64,000 nucleotides of DNA from Deltaproteobacteria bacterium (GTDB lineage: Bacteria > Myxococcota > Kuafuiibacteriia > Kuafuiibacteriales > Kuafuiibacteriaceae). A model generated the notes under the pieces. It worked only from the letters and a program-made list of their open reading frames with translations. It did not search any database and was not told the DNA's origin. The stretch lies in assembly GCA_016703535.1 (NCBI GenBank), contig JADJBV010000001.1:1116001-1180000 (forward strand), given 5' to 3'. Each line of letters begins with the position of its first letter. Position 1 is the stretch's first letter. Below are positions 8,072 through 16,279 of the stretch, piece by piece. The position numbers and the translations under genes were made by a program.

Positions 8072-9382
8072 TCAGCCTTCGCCGCCGGCCTCCAGGGCTT
8101 GGCAGATCCGGTTGGTGCCGCTCCGCTTGGCCCGGTACATGGCCGCGTCCGCCTCCGCGAAGAGCTGGTCCGGGCGGTCGCCTTGGTCGGGGAAGGAGGC
8201 GATCCCGATGCTGGTCCCGATCTGCAGGGGGCCCTCGGGGGTCTGGATGGGCACCCGGACCGCGGCGATGATCCGCTCCGCCACGTGGAGCACGTCCAGG
8301 GGGTCGTCGATCTCCTCCAGCAGGACGGCAAACTCGTCGCCGCCCATCCGACCGACGGTGTCGTAGGGCCGGACCGCGCCGATCAAGGCTTGGGCGAAGG
8401 TCTGGAGCACCAGGTCACCGGTCGCGTGGCCCCTTCGGTCGTTGATGTCTTTGAAGCGGTCGAGGTCGAGATAGAGCAGGGAGAGGCCGCGCTTCGCCCG
8501 CCGGGCATGGGCCAAGGCCCGCCGCACCCGATCGGTGAAGGCGCTGCGATTGGCGACCCCGGTCAGGGCGTCGGTGTGGGCCAACTCGGCGACCCGCCGT
8601 TCGGCGCCCTTCCGCTCCAAGGCGAAGCGGATCGCCCGCCTCAAGGTGGGGCCCGTCAGCTGAGGCTTGAACAGGAAGTCCTCGGCGCCGGTGCGGAGGG
8701 CCTGGGCGGCGAAACTTTCGTCTTCGGTCCCCGACAACACCAAGGTGGCGCTGAAGGGTGCGGCCCGGGCGATCTGCGAGACGCAGTCTAGACCCCGGGC
8801 GTCGGGCAGGCTCAGGTTGGTCAGGACCACTGGGTATTCGCCGCAGCGGAGGATCTCCAGGGCCTCCTTGAGCCGGGTGACCCACCGGACCCGAAAGGGC
8901 CCTTGGCCGAGCAGGTCCTCCATTCGCTCCGCTTCGACGTCGTTCTCCTCGAGCAGCAGAATTTCGCCTTCGATCACCTCGTCGAGGGCTCGGGTCCGAC
9001 GTCCGTTCAGGTCTCGAGCCTGTTCGATGGCGGCAAACAGCTCGGCGTCGTCCCAGGGTTTGTTGACCACCGCGACGATCGAGAGATCACTTTGGCCTCG
9101 GGCGCGCCGCAACACGGTTTGGCTGGTGATCAACACGAAGGTGGTGTTCGGGTCGATCTGATGCAGCTCTTCGATGAGCGCCAGGCCGTCGACCCCAGGC
9201 ATCCGCAGGTCGGTGATCACCACCGGGTAGGTGACCTGAGTGAAGAGGGTCAGGGCCTCGATGGCCGACCCGGCCACCGCCACGTCAAATCCCCGGGGGG
9301 CGAGGGCCCGGGCCAAAGATCGGCAGATCAAGGGGTCGTCGTCGACGACCAAAAGTCGAGGCTCACGGCAGACCACGTCCAC
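8072..9382 (-). CDS. Receiver-receiver-GGDEF diguanylate cyclase
   Basis: A 436-residue protein that should make cyclic di-GMP from two GTP. The first receiver (8-125) is complete: D14/D15, D58 in VITDLRMPG, K108 in VNKPWDD. The second (138-258) has Asn at 189 where the phosphoacceptor Asp belongs (VVLTNLSLPDARG) and EEN instead of EDN, so it is probably a pseudo-receiver. The GGDEF domain (265-430) has the intact active site MGGDEF at 346-351. The product-inhibition site RPYD (338-341) sits five residues before it, as in feedback-controlled cyclases. Start GTG at 9382. It is first in the minus-strand signalling run, 73 bases ahead of the PAS kinase. Confidence 0.94.
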   Translation of the reverse strand: MDVVCREPRLLVVDDDPLICRSLARALAPRGFDVAVAGSAIEALTLFTQVTYPVVITDLRMPGVDGLALIEELHQIDPNTTFVLITSQTVLRRARGQSDLSIVAVVNKPWDDAELFAAIEQARDLNGRRTRALDEVIEGEILLLEENDVEAERMEDLLGQGPFRVRWVTRLKEALEILRCGEYPVVLTNLSLPDARGLDCVSQIARAAPFSATLVLSGTEDESFAAQALRTGAEDFLFKPQLTGPTLRRAIRFALERKGAERRVAELAHTDALTGVANRSAFTDRVRRALAHARRAKRGLSLLYLDLDRFKDINDRRGHATGDLVLQTFAQALIGAVRPYDTVGRMGGDEFAVLLEEIDDPLDVLHVAERIIAAVRVPIQTPEGPLQIGTSIGIASFPDQGDRPDQLFAEADAAMYRAKRSGTNRICQALEAGGEG

Positions 9383-9461
9383 ATACGTGTCCTCGGCACA
9401 CCGGGAAGGCGGGTTGAGCCCGGGCCGGCCGGGCGTCTCAAACTGGAGGGGTCGGGGGCCG

Positions 9462-10637
9462 CTAGGCGGTGACTTCGTAGAGGCCAGCCGCGCCCATGCC
9501 GCCGCCGATGCACATCGATACGATGCCGTAACGTCCGCCTCGACGGCGCAGTTCGTAGAGCAGCTGGGCGGTCAACTTGGCGCCGGTGCACCCCAGCGGG
9601 TGACCAAGGGCGATGGCGCCGCCGTTGACGTTGATCCGATCGTCGGGGATGCCGAGCTCCCGCTGCGAATAGAAGGCCTGGGACGCGAAGGCCTCGTTGA
9701 TCTCGAACAGATCGATGTCCGAGATCTTGAGCCCGGTCTGCTGCAGCAAGGCCCGAATGGCCGGGACGGGCCCGATGCCCATGATCTCCGGCGGCACCCC
9801 TTGAACCGTGTAGCCCCGCATCCGGCCGAGGGGCTTGATGCCCAAGGCGTTCAGCTTGGCGTCGGACATCAAGATGGTCGCGGCGGCGCCGTCGTTCATC
9901 GGCGAGGCGTTGCCGGCGGTCACCGTGCCCTTCGCCGAAAACGCCGGGCGCAGCTTGGCCAGGCCCTCCAAGGTGGTGTCCCGGCGCGGGCTCTCGTCGG
10001 CCGCGAAGTCGACCCACTTCACCTCACCGTTTTGGTAGGTCCGAGCCTTTACGGTCACGGTCTCGTCGGCGAAGACCTTCTTGTCCAAGGCGGCGATCGC
10101 CTTTTGGTGGGACCGGAAGGCGAACTCATCCTGCTGCTGCCGGCTGACCTTAAACTGCTCGGCCACCCGCTCGGCGGTCAGACCCATGGCGATGTACGCC
10201 TCAGGCCGGTGGTCGGCGAGCTCCGGGTTGAGGCTCAACTTGTTGCCGGTCATCGGGACCATCGACATGGACTCGACGCCGCCGGCCAAGACCACCTCGC
10301 TGATCCCGGTCTGGATCTGCATGGCGCCGTGGGCGATGGCCTGCAGGCCACTCGAGCAGAAGCGGTTGATGGTCTCGGCGGTGACCGAGTCCGGGAACTG
10401 GGCCAAAAACACCGCGTTTCGGGCCACGTTGAAGCCTTGTTCCCCCTCGGGGAAGGCGCAGCCGAGCAACACGTCTTGGACGTCCTTCGGCTCCAGGCCG
10501 GGGACGCGGCGGACGGCCTCCTTCATGACCACCGCGGCGAGATCGTCGGGGCGGGTGTCCCGCAGGGTTCCTTTGCCGGCGCGACCCACCGGGGTGCGCA
10601 CGGCGCTGGCGACGGCGACGTTGAGTGGAAATGCCAT
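9462..10637 (-). CDS. fadA: Acetyl-CoA acyltransferase (3-ketoacyl-CoA thiolase)
   Basis: A 391-residue thiolase, the usual length. It cleaves 3-ketoacyl-CoA with CoA in the last step of fatty-acid beta-oxidation. The nucleophile is C94 in NRFCSSGLQA, the catalytic His is H346 in GHPLGCTGA and the acid/base Cys is C376 in CIGGGMG; NEAFA is also present. It lies 8 bases downstream of the FadN-type gene, a standard beta-oxidation pair, so the two chains probably work as a complex or in sequence. A biosynthetic acetoacetyl-CoA thiolase would look similar, but the dehydrogenase/hydratase partner argues for beta-oxidation. The symbol is given by analogy. Confidence 0.93.
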   Translation of the reverse strand: MAFPLNVAVASAVRTPVGRAGKGTLRDTRPDDLAAVVMKEAVRRVPGLEPKDVQDVLLGCAFPEGEQGFNVARNAVFLAQFPDSVTAETINRFCSSGLQAIAHGAMQIQTGISEVVLAGGVESMSMVPMTGNKLSLNPELADHRPEAYIAMGLTAERVAEQFKVSRQQQDEFAFRSHQKAIAALDKKVFADETVTVKARTYQNGEVKWVDFAADESPRRDTTLEGLAKLRPAFSAKGTVTAGNASPMNDGAAATILMSDAKLNALGIKPLGRMRGYTVQGVPPEIMGIGPVPAIRALLQQTGLKISDIDLFEINEAFASQAFYSQRELGIPDDRINVNGGAIALGHPLGCTGAKLTAQLLYELRRRGGRYGIVSMCIGGGMGAAGLYEVTA

Positions 10638-10645
10638 AAAAACTC

Positions 10646-13021
10646 CTAGTTCCGCAGCGGCTTGTTGTTCATCAGGAGGCTCTGGATCCGCGCCAGAGTC
10701 TTCTCCTCCCCGAGCAAGGAGAGGAAAGCCTCCCGCTCAAGGTCCAGGTAATGCTGCTCGCTGAGTTCGGCGCCCGGCGCCACGTTGCCGCCGCACAAGA
10801 TGTGCAGCACCTTCTTGGCGATCACCGCGTCGTGGGCCGAGGCGTAGCCGCCCTCGACCATGCCCCAGATCCGCATCGAGATCGTCTTGGCGGCGTCCAG
10901 GCCCGCGGCCTTGATCACCCGAGGCATCGGCGGCCGGTAGCCCGAGCGGGCCATGCCCAACGCGCGCTGTTTGGCCTCGTAGAGCAGGTGGCTCCGGTTC
11001 AGCGAGATGCCGTCGGTCGGCGCCAGGTACCGGAGGCGCTTCCCTTCTTCGGCCCCCGTCGCCACCTTGGCCATCGCGATGTTGAGGGACCCCTGGCCGA
11101 TGAACTGGAGCAGGTCCACCCCGTCCACCTGCTGGGCGTCGCCGGTCCAGCGCTCGACCATCCGCAGACATCCACCACCCGCCGGGATCAGGCCCGCGCC
11201 CACCTCGACCAAGCCGATGTAGGTCTCGGCGTGGGCCTGGCAGGCGTCGGCGGCCATGGCGATCTCCGCACAACCGCCGAAGGTGTACTGGAAGGGCGCG
11301 GCCACCACCGGCACCTTGGCGTAGCGCAGCCCTTGCAAGCTACCTTGCAATTGGCTGATCGCGTCGCCGATCATCTTCCACTCCTGCTGCTGGGCCCCCA
11401 TGTAGATCAACATCAGGTTGGCGCCGGCGCCGAAGTGTTCACCGTCGTTGCCGATGACCAGGGCCTCGAACTTGTCCTCGGCCACCTGGACCGCCCGCCA
11501 CAACATCTTGGTGACGTCGTCATCGATGGTGTTGAGTTTGGTGTGGGCTTCCAGGCACAACACGCCGTCGCCGAGATCCACGAGGCTTGCGCCCAGGTTC
11601 TCCTCGACGATGTTCTTCTTGTTGGCCTTGAGCGCCGCCAGCGAGATGTTCCGGGGATCCTTCTTGATCGCCTGGGACTTCTTGGCCTTCACCTCCCACT
11701 GGGTCTGATCGGCGGCGGAGCCCTCGTAGAAGCTCTTCCGGCCCGACTTGACCATCTCCTCGACCCAAGCCGGGACCTTCAGGCCTTCCTTCTTCATCCG
11801 CTCCAACGACCACTCGACCCCGACCGCGTCCCAGGCCTCGAAGGGGCCCATCGACCAGTTGAAGCCCCAGCGCATGGCCCGATCGATCTCCACGATGTCG
11901 TCGGAGATCTCGCCCAAACGTTTGGCCGCGTAGATCAAGGTGTGGGCCAAGGCCTTCCAAGCAAAGAGCCCGGCCTTGTCGTCGAAGCTGACCAAGGTCT
12001 TGAGCTTCTCCTTGCCGTCTTCGATGTTCTTCACCGAACCCAAGGAGTCGTAGCGGACCTTGTTCTGGGCCCGGTATTCACCGCTGGCCACGTCGAGCAC
12101 GTGGATCTCTTCGCCGACCTTCTTGTAGAAGCCGGCGCCGGTCTTGCGACCGAGGTTGCCCTTCTGCTTCAGCGCCGCGATCCAAGCCGGGATCTTGAAG
12201 ACGTCCCGCTCTTCGTCGGTGGTCAGGCTGTCGTAGCAGTTCTGGACCACGTGCAGGAACGTATCCAGGCCGACGATGTCCGCCGTCTGAAAGGCCGCGC
12301 TTTTGGGCCGGCCCATGGGCTCACCGACGATCTTGTCCACCTCTTCGATCGTCAGGCCGTCTTGCCCCATCAGCTGCACCGTTTTCATCAGGCCGTAGGT
12401 GCCGATGCGGTTGGCGATGAAGTTGGGCGTGTCTTTGCCGTAGACCACCCCCTTGCCGAGGAACTCCCCGATCTTGGTGGCCTGCTCGACCCGGGCCGGA
12501 TCGGCCTTGGGCCCCGGGATGATCTCGAGGAGGTGCATGTAGCGCACCGGGTTGAAGAAGTGCATGACCAGGAAGCGCTTCTGCACGTCTTCCGGCAGGC
12601 CCTGGGTCATGCCGGCGATTGAGAGCCCCGAGGTGTTGGAGGCGATCAGCGTGTTCGGCCCGACGTTGGCGGCGACCTTGGCGAAGAGGCTCCGCTTGAT
12701 GTCCAGGTTCTCGACGATGGCCTCGATGACCAGGTCACACTCCTTGAGTTTGCCCAGGTGGTCCTCGAAGTTGCCGGGGGTGACCAAGCGGGCCACGTCG
12801 GGATCGAAGAAGGTCGCCGGCTTGGACTTCAGCGCCTTCTGGATCGCCTCGAGGGCGAACTTGTTGCGCGCCTTCGGGTTCGCCTTGTCTTTGTCGTCGA
12901 GGTTGGGGGGGACGATGTCGAGGAGGTAGGTCCGCACGCCTGCGCCGGCGAGGTGGGCGGCAATGCCGGTGCCCATCACGCCAGCGCCGAGGACGGCGGC
13001 CGTTTGGATTCGGTTGGCCAT
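10646..13021 (-). CDS. fadN: 3-hydroxyacyl-CoA dehydrogenase/enoyl-CoA hydratase (FadN type)
   Basis: A 791-residue two-function enzyme with the dehydrogenase first and the hydratase/isomerase second, the order and length of FadN rather than E. coli FadB. The NAD-binding loop is GAGVMGTGIAAHLAG (12-26). Dehydrogenase catalytic residues fall at S131 (SNTSG), H154 (MHFFNP) and E166. The hydratase part (about residue 510 onward) keeps both Glu positions, in GGCAEIAMAAD and GLVEVGAGLIPAGGG. Together the domains hydrate enoyl-CoA and oxidise the 3-hydroxy product for the thiolase that follows 8 bases later. The frame is open upstream to 13201; the ATG at 13021 was chosen because the Rossmann fold begins there (MANRIQTAAVLGAG). 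Confidence 0.94.
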   Translation of the reverse strand: MANRIQTAAVLGAGVMGTGIAAHLAGAGVRTYLLDIVPPNLDDKDKANPKARNKFALEAIQKALKSKPATFFDPDVARLVTPGNFEDHLGKLKECDLVIEAIVENLDIKRSLFAKVAANVGPNTLIASNTSGLSIAGMTQGLPEDVQKRFLVMHFFNPVRYMHLLEIIPGPKADPARVEQATKIGEFLGKGVVYGKDTPNFIANRIGTYGLMKTVQLMGQDGLTIEEVDKIVGEPMGRPKSAAFQTADIVGLDTFLHVVQNCYDSLTTDEERDVFKIPAWIAALKQKGNLGRKTGAGFYKKVGEEIHVLDVASGEYRAQNKVRYDSLGSVKNIEDGKEKLKTLVSFDDKAGLFAWKALAHTLIYAAKRLGEISDDIVEIDRAMRWGFNWSMGPFEAWDAVGVEWSLERMKKEGLKVPAWVEEMVKSGRKSFYEGSAADQTQWEVKAKKSQAIKKDPRNISLAALKANKKNIVEENLGASLVDLGDGVLCLEAHTKLNTIDDDVTKMLWRAVQVAEDKFEALVIGNDGEHFGAGANLMLIYMGAQQQEWKMIGDAISQLQGSLQGLRYAKVPVVAAPFQYTFGGCAEIAMAADACQAHAETYIGLVEVGAGLIPAGGGCLRMVERWTGDAQQVDGVDLLQFIGQGSLNIAMAKVATGAEEGKRLRYLAPTDGISLNRSHLLYEAKQRALGMARSGYRPPMPRVIKAAGLDAAKTISMRIWGMVEGGYASAHDAVIAKKVLHILCGGNVAPGAELSEQHYLDLEREAFLSLLGEEKTLARIQSLLMNNKPLRN
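11333..11350. repeat. TTGCAAG-N4-CTTGCAA gapped palindrome
   Basis: Perfect 7-base arms around CTAC, inside fadN. On the coding strand: TTG CAA GGT AGC TTG CAA (LQGSLQ). Confidence 0.85.
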
Positions 13022-13085
13022 ATCGGGGCGGAGGCTAGAACGCCCTCCCGCTGAGCAGCAATCCCTGGTTGCGGGAAAGAGGGCC

Positions 13086-13114
13086 TTGGGCTTCGGGCCG
13101 GCCAGGGCTATTCT
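13086..13114 (+). promoter_or_regulatory. Candidate sigma70-type promoter, possibly leaderless
   Basis: TTGGGC at 13086-13091 and TATTCT at 13109-13114 are 17 bases apart, good -35/-10 geometry. The -10 ends 8 bases before the ATG at 13123, so transcription would begin at or next to the start codon. Inferred from spacing only. Confidence 0.45.
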
Positions 13115-13122
13115 CCCGGCCG

Positions 13123-14574
13123 ATGTGGGGGCGTTGCTGGCTGACCCTGGTCTTTTGGGCCGTCCTCGGCGGCTGCGCCGAAGAAACCCACCACACCCCA
13201 CCTCCCGCGTGCACCCCCAACTGCCAGGGCCGCACCTGCGGCGCCGACGGCTGCGGCGGAACCTGCGGGAGTTGCCTCCTGGGTGAGACCTGCACCTTGG
13301 CCGGGGCCTGCACCTCGGTCTGCCTCGCCGATTGCACCGGCCGTCAGTGCGGCGAAGACGGCTGCGGCGGATCCTGCGGCACCTGTCAGGCCCCCAACCC
13401 CTTCTGCGCCCCCACCAACCGCTGCGTGGACTGCTTGCCCAACTGCGACGGGCGCCAGTGTGGCGACGACGGCTGCGGCGGCTCCTGCGGCGCCTGCACG
13501 ACGCCCTTCGTCTGCACCGCCACCGTCGGCACCTGCCGTTGTGTGGGCAGCTGCGTGGGCCGAGAGTGCGGCGACAACGGCTGCGGCGCCTCTTGCGGCG
13601 GCTGCGACGTCGGTGAGATCTGCAACCTCACCGGCACCTGCGAGATCTGCACGCCCAACTGCACCGGCCGGGAGTGTGGCGACGACGGCTGCGGCGGCAC
13701 CTGCGGCGCCGGCTGCGGCAACGGCGAGATCTGCGACGCCGCCGGCCAGTGTGTCACCTGCACGCCCAGCTGCGGCGACAACGAGTGCGGCGACGACGGC
13801 TGCGGGGGCTCCTGCGGCACCTGCCTTGGCAACGTGGGCGCGACCTTGAGTTGCACCGCGAGCGGGATCTGTCGCTGCCCCCTGGATGCCTGCGTGCCCG
13901 ACTGCACCGGCCAAGCCTGCGGCGACGACGGCTGCGGCGGATCCTGCGGCGAGTGCAAAGCCGGGCAGGTCTGCGCCTACGATCGGACCACCAACCCCCT
14001 GTGGCAATGTGCGGCCTACGCCGGGGCTGATCCCAGCGCGACCTTCTTCATCACCAGCCGGGCCACCTGGCTGAGCGGCGGCAACTTCGGCGGCCTGGCC
14101 GGGGCCGACGCGATCTGTCAGCAGCGGGCCACCGAGGTCGGCCTGGGCGGCAAGACCTGGCGCGCCTATCTTTCAGTGGCGGGCACGCCGGCCCGGGGCC
14201 GCATCGGCAACGGGCCTTGGCGCAACGTGAGAGGTCAGACCATCGTCAGCGCCGGCTGCGGCGCCAACTGCCTCACCGAACTCCACCAAAACGGGGTCCG
14301 GGCCGAACTGGCCCTGACTGAACTCGGCACCCAGGTCGACTGGCGCAACGAACACGATCTCTACACCGGCTCCGACGGCGACGGCCAACCCAACGGCCTA
14401 GACTGCGCCGGCTGGACCTCGGCCGAAGAGACCACCTTGGCCCAGGTCGGCCACGTCGACGGGGTTCGCCCGCCCAACCCCACCTCGTGGAACAGCGCCC
14501 ACAGCACCGGCTGCGACGCGGTGGCCATCGCCTGCACCGCCGGCCGCGGCCTGCTCTATTGCTTTTCGCCTTGA
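13123..14574 (+). CDS. Cys-rich repeat lipoprotein with DUF1554/lectin-like C-terminus
   Basis: A 483-residue surface lipoprotein. The signal sequence MWGRCWLTLVFWAVLGGCAEE has the lipobox LGGC, which fixes the ATG at 13123. Residues up to about 300 hold seven copies of a Cys/Gly unit of the form CxPxCxGRxCGDDGCGGSC (often ending GxC), presumably disulfide-bonded knots. The C-terminal 180 residues (from ATFFITSRATWLSGG through GLAGADAICQQRA, GKTWRAYLS and DCAGWTS to GRGLLYCFSP) match the DUF1554 family of bacterial lipoproteins with a C-type-lectin-like fold. A ligand-binding or adhesive role is an inference. It stands alone, divergent from fadN, with a possible leaderless promoter and a possible hairpin terminator. 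Confidence 0.85.
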   Translation: MWGRCWLTLVFWAVLGGCAEETHHTPPPACTPNCQGRTCGADGCGGTCGSCLLGETCTLAGACTSVCLADCTGRQCGEDGCGGSCGTCQAPNPFCAPTNRCVDCLPNCDGRQCGDDGCGGSCGACTTPFVCTATVGTCRCVGSCVGRECGDNGCGASCGGCDVGEICNLTGTCEICTPNCTGRECGDDGCGGTCGAGCGNGEICDAAGQCVTCTPSCGDNECGDDGCGGSCGTCLGNVGATLSCTASGICRCPLDACVPDCTGQACGDDGCGGSCGECKAGQVCAYDRTTNPLWQCAAYAGADPSATFFITSRATWLSGGNFGGLAGADAICQQRATEVGLGGKTWRAYLSVAGTPARGRIGNGPWRNVRGQTIVSAGCGANCLTELHQNGVRAELALTELGTQVDWRNEHDLYTGSDGDGQPNGLDCAGWTSAEETTLAQVGHVDGVRPPNPTSWNSAHSTGCDAVAIACTAGRGLLYCFSP

Positions 14575-14598
14575 GCCCCCTTGGGGCTCTCCGCCTTT
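14573..14598 (+). terminator. Candidate hairpin terminator after the Cys-rich lipoprotein
   Basis: GAGCCCC (14573-14579) pairs perfectly with GGGGCTC (14583-14589) around a 3-base loop, starting inside the stop codon. A short T run (14595-14598) follows after six bases, so it is a weak fit to an intrinsic terminator. Confidence 0.4.
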
Positions 14599-15063
14599 TA
14601 GAGCCGGAGCGGGCCGCGGAGCCGCTTAGGAAGGCAGGAATCCAGGAAAGGTCTGCGAGCAGTCCGTGTGCCGATCGATCCTCCCCTTCCTGATTTCTTG
14701 GGTTCCTAAGCGATCTTCCGCCGCCGTGTGCATAAAGCGGTGGTCCAGCTTTGCCGGACCGGGACCCAATACCGATCAGTTAGCCGGCTTTCGAGGGGAG
14801 GCCAAACGCCTCTCGGGACTGTGCTTCAAGGCTCGCTTTCGGGGGCCCAATTCCTCGGGCTCCTGGGTTCCTGCATTCCTAAGCGGTCTCCAATCCCCCC
14901 TCGATGCCGCACCTGCGATCTCGTGTCCGGGGCGCCGCCAGTAAAACCGCTTAGGAGGCCAGGAAACCATGAAGAGTCCAAAGAAGTCCTGGCTCCAGCG
15001 ACACCACCATCCACCTCGAAACGAAGGCTAAACTGACCGGTATTGGGACCGGGACCCCCTGAC
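14590..15063. repeat. Non-coding 474-base stretch of nested inverted repeats
   Basis: No convincing gene was seen here. The nonamer CCGCTTAGG occurs four times in mixed orientation: forward at 14622-14630 and 14947-14955, reverse complement at 14878-14886, and reverse complement with one mismatch near 14705-14712. The nearby sequence is also shared (for example GGCAGGAATCCAGGAAA against GGCCAGGAAACCATGAA). A longer imperfect inverted pair (21 of 25 positions) lies at 14756-14780 and 15032-15056, enclosing about 250 bases. This could be a degenerate miniature mobile element, a structured RNA or a chain of hairpins separating convergent genes. Confidence 0.6.
14756..15056. repeat. Pair of 25-base imperfect inverted repeats
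   Basis: The left arm 14756-14780 (core CCCAATACCGATCAGT) and right arm 15032-15056 (core ACTGACCGGTATTGGG) are reverse complements at 21 of 25 positions by eye. They lie at the edges of the repeat-rich gap, like terminal repeats of a small element of about 300 bases. No target-site duplication was recognised. Confidence 0.5.
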
Positions 15064-16269
15064 CTACCGCAGGTTGCGCCAGAAGGTGAGCCGGTCTCGG
15101 GTGCCGAAGTCGTAGGTGGTGGTCACCAGATCGGTCTTGCCGTCGGCGTCGAGATCCACGGCGAGGAGGCTGATGATCCCTTGGTAGCCGCCGCGGATGT
15201 CGACCTGGTTCAGGCCGGTGGGGGCGTCGGGATCGAAGAGGAAGAGGCGCAGGTCGCCGGCCTGACCTCCGGAGGAGAGCGCCAGGTCGACGTCGGTGGC
15301 GGGCCCGCCGAAGTCGCCCAAGGCCAGGGAAGGGCGATCGTCAGCGCCTCGGCCGATCGGCCCGCCGAGGACCGTGCGCAGGAAAGGACCCGCCAGATCC
15401 GACCCGCCGAACGACTGGATGGTGGTCGACGAAGTGTGGGCGATGGCCACCACGTAGTTGTCTCGGGCATCGCTCGGCATCACCAAACCTGAATAGGAGC
15501 CCAGGCCCCCGCTGATCCGATACTTGGCGTAGGTCGGCGTCGCGGTTTCGGTGCGCCGGTAGACGGCCAGCTCCCGGGTGGCGCGCCCGGTGGTGACGAT
15601 GTCGGGGCGACTGTCGCCGTCCCGATCGGTCAGGAAGATCGGACCCACGTCTTGGATGGTGTTGTCGATGACGAAGGGGCCGAAGAAGCGCCCACCTTCG
15701 TTTTTCCACCAGGACAGGCCGCCGCCCTGAGGGAGCTCGGCTCCGGGCACCATGATCGCGTTGCCGCCGACCAACAGATCGGGGCGCCCGTCCTCATCGA
15801 CGTCGCCGGCGGTCAAGGTCGTGGGCCCGAGCACGAAGTCCGAGATCGGCCGCGTCACCCACAGCCCTCGGACGTCGCCCGGGTTCTCGAACCACATCAA
15901 TCGGCCGGCTGAACCCGCACCACCTCGGCGCCCGAAGGCTTCGGTGGCGGCCACGTCCAAGTCGCCGTCGCCGTCGTAGTCGGCCACCGCAACGCCCACC
16001 GCGACCAAGGCGCCGGCGCCGGAGATCGAGATCCGCTCCCAGTCTTCTTCGAGGTTGCCGGGGTTCAAGTAGAGGTGGACCGCGTCGGTCAGGCTGAGGG
16101 CCACCACCAGATCGAGATCGCCATCCCGATCGAGATCGACCGCCTCCAGATCTTGGCCGTGCCGGATGTCGGCGTCGATCACCCGCTCTTCGAAGCCGCC
16201 GCTGATCGGCGGATCACCGGGCCCGCAGGCGAGGGCGGTGACCCAAGCGAACAAGACGCTGCGCCTCAT
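15064..16269 (-). CDS. FG-GAP/VCBS repeat lipoprotein
   Basis: A 401-residue exported protein. MRRSVLFAWVTALACGPGD is a lipoprotein signal with the lipobox ALAC, so I start at the ATG at 16269 although the frame is open further upstream. The rest is a beta-propeller-like array of FG-GAP/VCBS repeats, each with a Ca-binding Asp loop: AVDLDRDGDLDLV, VADYDGDGDLDV, GDVDEDGRPDLL, LTDRDGDSRPDI and VDLDADGKTDLV. Such proteins are usually surface-anchored binding or structural proteins. There is no enzymatic motif. The upstream acetyltransferase-like gene ends only 10 bases before it on the same strand, so they may be co-transcribed. Ligand unknown. Confidence 0.88.
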   Translation of the reverse strand: MRRSVLFAWVTALACGPGDPPISGGFEERVIDADIRHGQDLEAVDLDRDGDLDLVVALSLTDAVHLYLNPGNLEEDWERISISGAGALVAVGVAVADYDGDGDLDVAATEAFGRRGGAGSAGRLMWFENPGDVRGLWVTRPISDFVLGPTTLTAGDVDEDGRPDLLVGGNAIMVPGAELPQGGGLSWWKNEGGRFFGPFVIDNTIQDVGPIFLTDRDGDSRPDIVTTGRATRELAVYRRTETATPTYAKYRISGGLGSYSGLVMPSDARDNYVVAIAHTSSTTIQSFGGSDLAGPFLRTVLGGPIGRGADDRPSLALGDFGGPATDVDLALSSGGQAGDLRLFLFDPDAPTGLNQVDIRGGYQGIISLLAVDLDADGKTDLVTTTYDFGTRDRLTFWRNLR

Positions 16270-16279
16270 CACCTGCACC

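Noticed and set aside
7999..8331. Possible N-terminal extension of the PAS kinase
   Set aside because: The in-frame extension overlaps the GGDEF gene and translates to Ser/Pro/Arg-rich sequence without domain sense; the ATG at 7998 directly precedes the first membrane helix.
13123..14000. Tandem Cys-rich repeats as a CRISPR-like or microsatellite array
   Set aside because: The repetition is at the protein level, with irregular DNA spacing and an intact coding frame.
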